DNA from: Gemmataceae bacterium
GTDB lineage: Bacteria > Planctomycetota > Planctomycetia > Gemmatales > Gemmataceae
Assembly: GCA_009691815.1 (NCBI GenBank)
Contig: SIAL01000012.1
Coordinates: forward strand, 1 to 23,224
Length of the DNA stretch: 23,224 bases
Direction of reading: 5' to 3'
The position numbers and the translations under genes were made by a program. Positions 7,936-15,501 of the stretch are shown piece after piece. The notes under the pieces were generated by a model. That model searched no databases, was not told where the DNA came from, and saw nothing but the letters and a program-made list of their open reading frames with translations. The first letter of the stretch is position 1. Each line of letters opens with the position of its first letter.

Positions 7936-8820
7936 CTAAACCCCAATCACATTGTAACCGCAATCCACATAGAGGATTTGGCCGGTGATGGCCGAAGCCA
8001 ACGGACTGCAAAGGAAGGCTGTGGCATAGCCCACTTCATCGGCCTCGATTCCCCGCTGGAGGGGGGAGCGATCGGCGGCATGCTTGATCATCTCGTCGAT
8101 GTCGCCAATGGCCCGTGCGGCACGGCTGGCATAAGGGCCCGCCGAAACCAAGTTGACACGAATTCCCTTGGGGCCAAGATTACTGGCTAAAACCTTGGCA
8201 TCCATCTGAAGGGCGGCTTTAGCGGTGGACATGGCCCCGCCATAGTGAGGCACCACCCGTTCACCGCCCAAATAGGTAAGGCCAACGGCCGAGGCGCCAC
8301 CCGGAAGGTTTGCCATCATGGGATCGAGTGCTTTAAGGAGGCCAATCATCGAATAGGAGGAAATATCCAGCGAGGTGCGATAGGCCGAACGGGTAGTATC
8401 GGCCAGTTTGTTCTTGATTTCGGGGCTAAACGCCACCGAGTGGATCAGGATGTCAACCGCGTTAAAACCTGAGGATTTGAGGTTGTTGACCATCCCTTCG
8501 ATGCTGAAATCACCATGCTTTGAATAGCGCTTGTCTTCGCGGGTTTTTGCATCGACATCGGCAAGGGTGTCATAGCTAACATCGCATGCGAAAATTTTAT
8601 CCACATGAAGGTTGCCCGCTCCAAAGGGCAAAATCCGACTGTCCATGTCGGCATCTCGTTCCATGATGCTTTCGACGATTCCCACGAGCCTGGGATGGCA
8701 GGCGAAGACAAGGCGCGCCCCGGCTGCTTGAAGCGCTTTGGCAATGTGCCATGCGAATCCCACATTGTCGCCCACCCCTGTCACCAGGGCCACTTTGCCA
8801 GATAGGTCCACGCGCATCAT
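7936..8820 (-). CDS. fabI: Enoyl-[acyl-carrier-protein] reductase (NADH), plant/chlamydia-like
   Basis: FabI reduces the trans-2-enoyl-ACP double bond in the last step of each fatty acid elongation cycle. It is a short-chain dehydrogenase fold of 294 residues, longer than the ~260 of E. coli FabI because of the added segment around 58-105 also seen in chloroplast and chlamydial enzymes. The NAD-binding start is ALVTGVGDNVGFAWHIA (11-27). The active site is Tyr183 (TYLGGER), Tyr193 and Lys201 (YGGAMSTAK); the extra residue between Tyr and Lys matches the plant-type motif. Two consecutive ATGs (8818-8820 and 8815-8817) are possible starts. A terminator follows; an MFS gene lies ~115 bp upstream. 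Confidence 0.95.
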   Translation of the reverse strand: MMRVDLSGKVALVTGVGDNVGFAWHIAKALQAAGARLVFACHPRLVGIVESIMERDADMDSRILPFGAGNLHVDKIFACDVSYDTLADVDAKTREDKRYSKHGDFSIEGMVNNLKSSGFNAVDILIHSVAFSPEIKNKLADTTRSAYRTSLDISSYSMIGLLKALDPMMANLPGGASAVGLTYLGGERVVPHYGGAMSTAKAALQMDAKVLASNLGPKGIRVNLVSAGPYASRAARAIGDIDEMIKHAADRSPLQRGIEADEVGYATAFLCSPLASAITGQILYVDCGYNVIGV

Positions 8821-8935
8821 AGGTCAGGCAGGCTCCACAGAGGAAACAGCTCGAATGGGTTGTTTCTATATCCTGTTAGGATAGGAAATTCTAAAGCCAA
8901 GTGAAAGGCATATTCGAGGGCAAACCCTCCGCGGA

Positions 8936-10168
8936 TCAAGATTCCAAAGAATTGGCTTTTCGCCTTGGATTGAAATATCCCAAAGTCAGCCAGCTTGCCC
9001 AAGCGCAAAAAATCCCCAATCCCATGGCCCTTAAGACCCAATCCACTCCCCAATGGTCCGCAAGGGGACCGGCGACAAAATTCCCAATAGGCAGGGCACC
9101 ACTCAGGGTAGCTGTCCAAATTCCCAAGATGCGGCCACGAAGGGCATGGGGAGCTCCTATCTGAATGACGGTTTGGGTGGTTGCCATAAACCCAACCATG
9201 CCCAGTCCCACCAGGCATGCTCCCAACAGTGCCCAACCAAGCTGATGCAAAAACCCCATAATCAAAAGCCCTAGGGCGGCGCACACCATGGAGGCGCCGA
9301 TGCGAAATTCTCGGCCTGAGGCGGATTTTTCCGCAGCCACCACAACACAGGCCAACAATCCTCCCAAACCGATTCCCCCCACCACCATCGAATAGGCGGC
9401 TGGCCCAAGGAGGAGGATTTGAGCCGCATAGCCCGGCGATAAAGCCAAGACCGGCCAACCGAAACAGGCAACTATTCCCGCCAAAACAATCGACGCAATG
9501 AGGTTCCCGGGAATGCGAGGTGGGTTTGGCTTGGCACTTTCATCCGGAATAGGAGGCGCGCCCTCTACGCCATTTCCCCAAAGGGCAAACATTAGACCCA
9601 GATAGCTGAAGGCGTTTAAAACAAAACAGGCTTCAACAGAAAGGGCCCAGAGCATAGCGGCGGCAAGGCTTGGCCCAAGGGCCCGGGCAAGGTTAAAGGC
9701 GAACGAATTGAGCGCCACGGCGTTGGAAAGGTGCTCCCTGCCCACCAAATCGACCAAGTAGGATAACCTTGCGGGCAGGTCAATTGCCATTACCATGCCG
9801 CTGACCGTTGCCCAAAGCAACAAAGTATACGGGTCCAGCAAATTCCAATGGGCGGTTAAGGCAAGGATAAGTGCCAAAATAGCCAATCCCATTTGGGTAA
9901 CCAAGATGAGAGATCGCTTGGAGACGCGATCAATCAGCTTGCCGGCAATGGGTCCAATCACAACGCATGGCAAAAGTTGCGCTGCCTGAACCCAGGCGGG
10001 CCATTTGGACTGTTCCATGAAGGAATACGCCAACCAGCCTAGAGCCGCATGCTGCATCCAGGTTCCAAGGAGGGAAAGCCCCTGTCCAAAAAAATAGCCG
10101 CGATAGGGGCGACTTCCCAAGGAACGAAATAATCCGCCCGCCCACCGCTCCCAATGGCTAGGGCTCAT
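8936..10168 (-). CDS. MFS transporter (EntS/MFS_3-like exporter)
   Basis: A 410-residue major facilitator superfamily membrane protein with about ten to twelve hydrophobic segments. The start FRSLGSRPYRGYFFGQGLSLLGTWM and the loop GKLIDRVSKRSLIL (motif A-like, GxLxDRxxKR) near residue 75 resemble the MFS_3 group that contains the enterobactin exporter EntS. A second diagnostic stretch is NAVALNSFAFNLARALGPSLA (about 143-163). The substrate is unknown; drug or siderophore efflux is typical for the group. The start is ATG at 10168 without a strong ribosome site. It is probably co-oriented with, but not necessarily co-transcribed with, fabI. The 213-aa frame opposite its C-terminal part is a shadow. 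Confidence 0.9.
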   Translation of the reverse strand: MSPSHWERWAGGLFRSLGSRPYRGYFFGQGLSLLGTWMQHAALGWLAYSFMEQSKWPAWVQAAQLLPCVVIGPIAGKLIDRVSKRSLILVTQMGLAILALILALTAHWNLLDPYTLLLWATVSGMVMAIDLPARLSYLVDLVGREHLSNAVALNSFAFNLARALGPSLAAAMLWALSVEACFVLNAFSYLGLMFALWGNGVEGAPPIPDESAKPNPPRIPGNLIASIVLAGIVACFGWPVLALSPGYAAQILLLGPAAYSMVVGGIGLGGLLACVVVAAEKSASGREFRIGASMVCAALGLLIMGFLHQLGWALLGACLVGLGMVGFMATTQTVIQIGAPHALRGRILGIWTATLSGALPIGNFVAGPLADHWGVDWVLRAMGLGIFCAWASWLTLGYFNPRRKANSLES

Positions 10169-10466
10169 GAGGAAAAGTCTCTTTTATTGGGACGAAGGGC
10201 TGCCCGAATTTTGGATTCAAGCCGCTTAAGGCGATGGTGGAACGACCCGGTAAAACTCAGAGGGTGAGCCTTGGTTACTTCGGCATGATTTTTGAGACTC
10301 AAAGGAAATCACCCATCCGTTGGCACCTGATGCCCTGTTTAAGGAGTCCAACCCTGCCTAGAGGTCAGTTTATGTATTCATTGGGGTTAGGGAGGAGTTT
10401 CCCCCTGTCCTTGCGAGGGATCCCCGATTAGCATGAACAGGAGAACTCGATTCGGAGATATTCGCC
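10169..10466. other. Intergenic region upstream of the thioredoxin-like gene
   Basis: About 300 bp between the divergent MFS gene and the candidate selenoprotein gene. It must hold both promoters, but I see no convincing -35/-10 pair, operator or RNA element. Near its end GGAG (about 10454-10457) lies 9 nt before the ATG at 10467. Short open frames here show no coding features. Confidence 0.5.
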
Positions 10467-11024
10467 ATGAACCGCCGACGCTTTTTAGCCACCTTGCCCC
10501 CTTTGGCCACGGCTGGCCTGATGATTTCTCCCTTAAACGGTAGCCAAGCCTCACAGGTGCCGCCAATCTCCCCGGCAAGGCTCCTAAGAGATCTTAAATA
10601 TGCGGAGCTTGGCAGGCTCGTCCGGGCTCAAACCGGCAAAGTGGTTTTAGTCGATTTGTGGCGACATGACTGAATCCCTTGCAAAAAAGGGTTCCCGCAC
10701 CTGGTTCAGTTGCAAAAGGAACTCGGCCCCAAAGGATTCATCGCCGTTAGCGTGCATCTGCTCACGCCCATCGACAAAGAAGAAGGGCTAGAAAAGGCCA
10801 AAAAAAAGGCCGAATCGTTCCTGGCCAAACTCGAACCCTCGGACATGATTCATGTTTGGCTGGATGAGCCCGATGATCTCTGGATGAAAAAATTCGGGAT
10901 CAATGGCTATCCGGCACGGTTTGTTTTCAACAGAAGCAACAAGGTTGCCAAAATGTTTCCCCCGGAAGAGGAAGACGCCAAAGCCATTGAAACCCTAGTA
11001 CGGGGCTTGGTTTCGGGAACCTGA
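10467..11024 (+). CDS. Tat-exported TlpA/thioredoxin-fold protein with in-frame TGA at the CxxC site (candidate selenoprotein)
   Basis: Read through the single TGA at 10671-10673, this frame gives 185 residues. The N-terminus NRRRFLATLPPLATAGLMI is a twin-arginine signal. The thioredoxin part then runs GKVVLVDLWRHD-[TGA]-IPCKKGFPHLVQLQ, so the TGA (residue 69) takes the place of the first Cys of the CxxC redox motif and Cys72 is the second. The fold continues normally through FIAVSVHL, a helix, FGINGYPARFVF with the cis-Pro loop, and the last strand. Both halves share one frame with no indel. The simplest reading is selenocysteine at 69 (U-I-P-C). The alternative is a point nonsense mutation (TGC or TGT to TGA) giving a dead 68-residue product. 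GGAG 9 nt before the ATG supports the start. Likely role: periplasmic thiol redox chemistry. No sel gene is in the window. Confidence 0.72.
10671..10724 (+). promoter_or_regulatory. Possible bacterial SECIS hairpin following the in-frame TGA
   Basis: Drawn by hand. The lower stem is 10689-10695 paired with 10718-10724 (7 bp, one G-U), followed by a small internal loop. The upper stem is 10697-10702 paired with 10708-10713 (five pairs, one C-U mismatch). The apical loop GGUUC (10703-10707) starts 29 nt after the TGA. Bacterial SECIS elements lie inside the coding region just downstream of UGA and carry G in the first loop bases; E. coli fdhF has GGUC. A competing small hairpin (10672-10694) begins in the TGA itself. 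No folding energy was computed, so this is suggestive only. Confidence 0.4.
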
Positions 11025-11041
11025 GTTTCATCCGGTTGGCT

Positions 11042-12331
11042 CTAGGCATCCAGCAAGGCCCGTACCGGATCTCCTTCGCTGAACTTGACCGTTCTACCGA
11101 TAGGAGTTTGGTTTACCTTTTTGTGGTCGATCCCCAACGCTTCGAAAACGGTAGAGTGCAGGTCGGCAACTTTGACCTGTTTTTTGGGTTCATCCTTCCC
11201 CTCTGGGTCGGTTTCACCAATGACCCTGCCCCCCTGAATGCCGCCGCCGGCAAGGGCGATGCTAAAGCCACTTGGCCAATGGTCGCGCCCTCCGGTGGGA
11301 TTGATGGAAGGTGTCCGGCCAAACTCGCCCATACAGATCACCAAAGTTTTATCGAGCAGTTTCCGTTGGCGCAGGTCCCGTAAAAGGCCGCTGAAAGCAG
11401 GGTCTAGGATTTTAAGGTTTGCGGCGCAAAATTGGTGGTTGTTGGCGTGGGTATCCCAACCGCCAAGGTTTACCTCAACACACCGCACCCCTGCTTCAAC
11501 CAGCCTTCGGGCCGCAAGACAGCCCCGTCCAAAGGCAGTGTCGCCATACAAATCGCGGACCGATTGGGGTTCAAGGGAGACATCAAATGCCTTGAGTTGC
11601 TCCGAGGTCATCATTTTGAGGGCGCCTCGAATGGTTTCCCGGTGTAATGTTTCCTCAACCCTTTTGGAACGACCCTTGGCAAAGGATTGTTCCACGAAAT
11701 TAAGCCCTTCCAATCGTCTTTTCTCCCGATCCTGGGGCAAATAGGATTTGGTATCGGGCACGGGACCCGCGGGGTCGTCCATCAAAAAAGCATCCCATTT
11801 GTCGCCTAAATAACCGCCTCGGGCCGGCCACTGCGACGATAATATGCTCACATGGCGGGGTATCTCCGCCCGGCCTATGGCCAATTCATGGCACGCCACC
11901 GCACCCAGCGAGGGATGGATCACCGTGGGATCTGGTCGGAAACCGGTTTTGATGTTGTAGGTCCCCCGTTCATGGTCCCCCTCTTTGCTCATCATGGAAC
12001 GGATTAAGGAAACCGAACCCATTTCCTCGGCCAATTGCTCTAACCCAGAGGCAAGGTAAATGCCCTTAACCGAGGTTTGAATTTTGGTGGTTCCCCCCGC
12101 TATCTTAAAACCTTCATGGGGATCGAAAGACTCCAATTGGCTAGGGCCTCCCTGCATCCACAATACAATTACCGATTGCGCAGCGGAAGCATCTGTGGCT
12201 TTTGGGGCAAGAGCACCGGGGGCCTCGCCATCGGCGGCACGGGCCAGCCATTGCCCTATCGGTGTTAACCAGGTGGCTCCGGCTAGGGTGGCCGTTGTTC
12301 GGATAAAATGGCGGCGTCCTAGTGGTTCCAT
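11042..12331 (-). CDS. DUF1501 family protein (Tat-exported, sulfatase-like fold)
   Basis: A 429-residue planctomycete-type DUF1501 protein. ATG at 12331 begins MEPLGRRHFIRTTATLAGAT, a twin-arginine signal; an upstream in-frame TTG at 12361 would precede this and is unlikely. Family marks are VIVLWMQGGPSQLESFDPH (about 54-73), SVSLIRSMMSKEGDHERGTYNI (about 105-125), WDTHANNH (about 295-302) and the C-terminal VICMGEFGRTPSINPTGGRDHWP. The fold is related to alkaline phosphatase/sulfatase enzymes, but no reaction has been assigned to the family as far as I know. The start overlaps the stop of the DUF1549/1553 gene by 13 bp, the usual two-gene arrangement in planctomycetes. It converges with the thioredoxin-like gene 17 bp away. 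Confidence 0.93.
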   Translation of the reverse strand: MEPLGRRHFIRTTATLAGATWLTPIGQWLARAADGEAPGALAPKATDASAAQSVIVLWMQGGPSQLESFDPHEGFKIAGGTTKIQTSVKGIYLASGLEQLAEEMGSVSLIRSMMSKEGDHERGTYNIKTGFRPDPTVIHPSLGAVACHELAIGRAEIPRHVSILSSQWPARGGYLGDKWDAFLMDDPAGPVPDTKSYLPQDREKRRLEGLNFVEQSFAKGRSKRVEETLHRETIRGALKMMTSEQLKAFDVSLEPQSVRDLYGDTAFGRGCLAARRLVEAGVRCVEVNLGGWDTHANNHQFCAANLKILDPAFSGLLRDLRQRKLLDKTLVICMGEFGRTPSINPTGGRDHWPSGFSIALAGGGIQGGRVIGETDPEGKDEPKKQVKVADLHSTVFEALGIDHKKVNQTPIGRTVKFSEGDPVRALLDA

Positions 12332-13926
12332 GAGAACTCCGTTGTGTTTACTAGGGTCCAAAAGAGATCTTGTATCTCTTGTCCTCGGGACTGTTCCGGG
12401 GCCTGAAGTTTTTCCTCAAAATAGACGGCCTCCTCTAATGTGGGTCGCCGTGTTAACACCGCAAGAAACACCAATTCGACAGCCATGGGATCCTCGGATG
12501 CCAACCATTGGATTCGGGTGCTTGCCGTGAATGGTCCGCCGCCGGATCTCTCTCTCACCAGTTTGCCGTTCAACATCACCAACCGTTGGGGGATGGTGCC
12601 TCCCCGGCTGTCGAATTCGTCATCGCCGCTATCGCCGTAGCGTTTGATAAAGTCATTTTGGGCGCCATAACGGACCAACCGGGTAACAAGGTGGGAATCG
12701 GCGTTCACCGTGGCGACCGAAGATGCCTGTAGGACGCTGCCTGCGACCTGTTCCGGCCTAAGTCGGCTCAAAGGAAATTGGGCCCACGCCTTTTCCGCAA
12801 GGCCAGAGGAATCTAGCAAAGAAAGGCTTTGTTTTCGGTAGGTCTGGGTGCTTGCGATGATGCGCACCAATCGAGAAAGGTCAAAGTCATGACTGGTAAA
12901 GTCGTCGGCCAAAATCTTTAAGGCGGGGGCAATGGGGGCCTCGGTTTCCAAATTGTCCACGGGCGCCACCAGAGGCTGCCCACAAAGGAGCGCCCACATT
13001 CGATTGACTGCTGCCCTGGCAAAATAAGGATTTTCCTTGTGGGTGACCCAGATGGACATTTGCTCTCGAAGGGTTCCCTCGGCGGGCAACAATTCCTTGG
13101 CGAAGGCCACCTTTGGCAGCACGGTTCGTTTGACTTCTTTTTTTCGATCGTCAATGATGTATTCACCCGGTCCGTCATACACCCCACGAAATCCCACATG
13201 GGTTTGGCCAAAAAAGGCCGAAAACCCCTCAAAGTCTGCCTGCTTCCATGGGGCAAACGGGTGGTCGTGACATTGGGCGCAATCCAGCCTGACACCCAAA
13301 AAAGCACGGGTCACCCGCCCGGCAAGGCGCACGGGGTCGGGTTGATTCTCTTTGTCGTTTTGAATCGTAACAGTGATAAAGTTGGTGGCGGGTTTTTCCG
13401 TCCAAAGACCCTCTGTGGCGATGACCTCGCGGACAACCTGATCATAGGGCACCCCCTTGGTGATCTGTTCGGAAAGCCATGCCACAAATTTACGCCGTCG
13501 GAAAAAAATGAACGGGCCGTCTTCGGTTCCCACAAATGCCCGGGCCATTCGTTCCGCCAAATAATCGGCATAGCGACGATCTTGCAGGATATGGTCGATC
13601 CACCAATTCACCCGCTCACCAGAGGGTTGAGTCTCGAATTGGCGAATCTCTTCCAGCGAGGGAATGGTACCCATCAACCCAAGCGACAATCGTCGGGCGA
13701 TGGTCAGCTCCTCCGCGGGGAGAGCCGTTTGAATATTTTCCACTGACCAAGATTTTTGAAAGGAGGCATCCACCCGATCAACGGTATCCTGAAATCGGTC
13801 GGTCTTGTAAGATTCTGGTTCACCGGGTGTAGGCGGCAACCCGTGCCGGGGAGGGATCAGGTTGACGCCAAGGGTAAGAATGCCCCCGGTAACCATGGTC
13901 AAAAACAAAAGGTTGCGTAAAAACAT
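12319..13926 (-). CDS. DUF1549/DUF1553 domain protein with CxxCH motif
   Basis: A 535-residue exported protein starting at ATG 13926, preceded by GGGAGA about 7 nt away; the longer TTG frame to 14016 adds only a non-conserved leader. Residues 1-25 are a signal peptide or signal anchor. DUF1549 covers roughly 50-245 (ELTIARRLSLGLMGTIPSLEE near 72-92; RVTRAFLGVRLDCAQCHDHPF near 204-224). DUF1553 follows from about 280 (NPYFARAAVNRMWALLCGQPLV; SQTYRKQS-type segment; the final RPTLEEAVYFEEKL). The CxxCH at Cys216-Cys219-His220 could bind haem or a metal. The N-terminal cytochrome domain found in many relatives is absent. It is translationally coupled to the DUF1501 gene. No function is established. 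Confidence 0.92.
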   Translation of the reverse strand: MFLRNLLFLTMVTGGILTLGVNLIPPRHGLPPTPGEPESYKTDRFQDTVDRVDASFQKSWSVENIQTALPAEELTIARRLSLGLMGTIPSLEEIRQFETQPSGERVNWWIDHILQDRRYADYLAERMARAFVGTEDGPFIFFRRRKFVAWLSEQITKGVPYDQVVREVIATEGLWTEKPATNFITVTIQNDKENQPDPVRLAGRVTRAFLGVRLDCAQCHDHPFAPWKQADFEGFSAFFGQTHVGFRGVYDGPGEYIIDDRKKEVKRTVLPKVAFAKELLPAEGTLREQMSIWVTHKENPYFARAAVNRMWALLCGQPLVAPVDNLETEAPIAPALKILADDFTSHDFDLSRLVRIIASTQTYRKQSLSLLDSSGLAEKAWAQFPLSRLRPEQVAGSVLQASSVATVNADSHLVTRLVRYGAQNDFIKRYGDSGDDEFDSRGGTIPQRLVMLNGKLVRERSGGGPFTASTRIQWLASEDPMAVELVFLAVLTRRPTLEEAVYFEEKLQAPEQSRGQEIQDLFWTLVNTTEFSWNH

Positions 13927-14110
13927 AGGGTTTCTCCCATGCCTTATTGTACAGGTTAAAGTTTGTCGGTTGATTAGGGCTTGATGAGAATATCGACGCA
14001 ACAAAAAAGGGGCCACCTTGGGGTGATCAACTTTGGGAAATAGTGGAAAAGTCCAATTTGAAAGGTAAGGGGAGGGACCCCAAGCGGGTGACTTCAGGCC
14101 ATAGGGTGCG

Positions 14111-14153
14111 TAAAAACAAACAAACCCCCGGGGGTGGCCCCCGAGGGTTTTTC
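14111..14153. terminator. Strong, probably bidirectional intrinsic terminator
   Basis: The arms 14122-14134 and 14138-14150 pair over 13 positions with a single C-A mismatch and a TGG loop, giving a very stable G+C-rich stem. T-rich tracts flank both sides: TTTTT at 14148-14152 on the plus strand, and the complement of TAAAAACAAACAAA (14111-14124) on the minus strand. It lies ~22 nt past the thioredoxin stop, so it mainly ends the minus-strand thioredoxin transcript and separates it from the DUF1549 gene. Confidence 0.88.
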
Positions 14154-14175
14154 AGTGGAAGTAGTGCCAATTTGG

Positions 14176-14505
14176 TTAAAGGAGCCGGTCGAGTGCCTTG
14201 CTATATTCCCCTTCGGTTAGCATTCCCACAAGTCTTTGAGCTTCCTTGCCGTTTTTGAAAATAATCACGCAAGGGATGCCTGAAATGTTGAAACTCCCGG
14301 CCAGAGTTTGGGCTTCGTCGGTGTTGAGTTTTGCTACCTTGACCTTGCCTTCATACTTGGTGGCAAGGGCATCAATGGTTGGGGCAAGCCTTCGGCATGG
14401 GCCACACCAAGGCGCCCAAAAATCCACCAGCACCGGAATGGTACTGGCATCGATCTCGGTCGCCCAAGTGGCTTCCGTCAGATTCAAAACATTGGCGGCG
14501 GCCAT
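14176..14505 (-). CDS. trxA: Thioredoxin
   Basis: A 109-residue cytoplasmic dithiol-disulfide oxidoreductase. ATG at 14505 is preceded by AAGGAG with 9 nt spacing; the in-frame TTG at 14523 would place that site inside the gene. The active site FWAPWCGPC is intact with Cys34 and Cys37, followed by the LAPTIDALA helix, VKVAKLNTDEAQTLA and the cis-Pro loop ISGIPCVIIFKNG. The residue after the cis-proline is Cys79 where most thioredoxins have Thr. No signal peptide is seen. It follows the NYN gene after ~50 bp on the same strand and ends at the strong terminator at 14111-14153. Confidence 0.95.
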   Translation of the reverse strand: MAAANVLNLTEATWATEIDASTIPVLVDFWAPWCGPCRRLAPTIDALATKYEGKVKVAKLNTDEAQTLAGSFNISGIPCVIIFKNGKEAQRLVGMLTEGEYSKALDRLL

Positions 14506-14556
14506 CAGCGAAATCTCCTTCAAAAGTATCCCAAAACCAAAGGTGCTTTGGGGGTA

Positions 14557-15285
14557 TTATAACGAAACTTGTTCCGAAAGGGGCGGGGTTTCAACTTCAC
14601 CTTCACTAGGATGGGTGGGGGGGGCGGAGTACCGAGGTGTGGGAGGAGTTGGCGCTTGGAAGGGGGTTGGGCTCTCGGTCGCGGGGCGCAAACTTTCAAA
14701 TCGGATAAGCAATGGTTTTAGGTCGAGGATGTTGCTGGCCGAGCCCCGGAGGTCTCCCCCCACGGCGGAGTCAATGGCGGCAACCTCCACCCGTACGCCG
14801 CCACGGCGAAGGTGGACGATTAAGTGGGCAAAGTCGGGATCGTTGGTGACCAGAACGACGGTTTCCGGACGACTACGCTGAACCAATTCCATGGCTTCCA
14901 CAACCATCAACAGGTCAACATCGGCCTTGTAGTGGCCATCACCCGTGGGAGCCCCTTCTTTGGTAACCACGAGAAATCCGTGGGTTTTAAGCCAATGGAC
15001 AAAGCGAAGTTTTCTGGACCGTTGTTCTTGAAACTCGGCGACAAAAGCGGGAGGCAGGCCAACATAAACCACCACTTCGCCTTCGCCGCCATTGCTCTCA
15101 TCAAGGAGAAAATCCTTTACGGAAAGCCAATCGAGGCTACGGCTCAAGGACCTTGCCGCCGCCAGTAGATTGGATTCATTCACTAGGGCCAATATTTTTT
15201 CACGAGGGGAGGATTCTTCCTTCGACACGGGATTTCCATTCTTTTTGTGAGGGAGTACAGGCTTGAACCACCGCCCGCCTCTCAA
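14557..15285 (-). CDS. NYN (LabA/DUF88-like) PIN-fold domain protein with Pro-rich tail
   Basis: A 242-residue protein with a NYN domain, a PIN-like nuclease fold expected to act on RNA. Fold marks are ILALVNESNLLAAAR (31-45), KADVDLLMVVEAMELV (120-135) and VVLVTNDPDFAHLIVHLRRGG (143-163). The acidic residues Asp122/Asp124 and Asp149/Asp151 are present, but the first conserved Asp is Asn36. A disordered Pro/Thr/Ser tail spans about 202-242. Start is uncertain: TTG at 15285 gives a basic leader of ~20 residues; GTG at 15228 fits the domain edge equally well. Neither has a strong ribosome site. RNA turnover is possible but not shown. Thioredoxin lies just downstream. Confidence 0.8.
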   Translation of the reverse strand: MRGGRWFKPVLPHKKNGNPVSKEESSPREKILALVNESNLLAAARSLSRSLDWLSVKDFLLDESNGGEGEVVVYVGLPPAFVAEFQEQRSRKLRFVHWLKTHGFLVVTKEGAPTGDGHYKADVDLLMVVEAMELVQRSRPETVVLVTNDPDFAHLIVHLRRGGVRVEVAAIDSAVGGDLRGSASNILDLKPLLIRFESLRPATESPTPFQAPTPPTPRYSAPPTHPSEGEVETPPLSEQVSL

Positions 15286-15501
15286 GGTATTTCAACTAAA
15301 TTTTGTTCAAACCTATTTGTTTCGGAACACTATACCGATGGACAAATTTTCTTGAAAAAATCATCTTACGAGGTGGGCCACCCCTTTTCGACCATGAACG
15401 CAAGGCAAGGGACGAGACGATTCATCAACCAACGAAATGGCCTATAACTTATCCAAAAGGCACAATCCGTGCCAAAATCGCGATTCAAACAGGGATGCTG
15501 G

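Noticed and set aside
8817..9458. A 213-codon minus-strand open frame overlapping the MFS gene in another frame
   Set aside because: It shares its strand and space with the clearly conserved MFS coding sequence, and its product is Gly/Trp/Arg-rich with no domain features. It is a shadow frame.
10710..11024. Treating the second half of the thioredoxin-like gene as a separate gene starting at TTG 10710
   Set aside because: It would start inside the thioredoxin fold, after the second active-site Cys, with no ribosome site; the same frame continues upstream through the TGA to a good ATG and signal peptide.
10467..11024. Explaining the internal TGA as a genome-wide UGA-to-Trp code change
   Set aside because: TGA ends holA (4754-4756), metG (21286-21288) and the pseudokinase gene (19234-19236) at the expected lengths, so TGA is an ordinary stop here.
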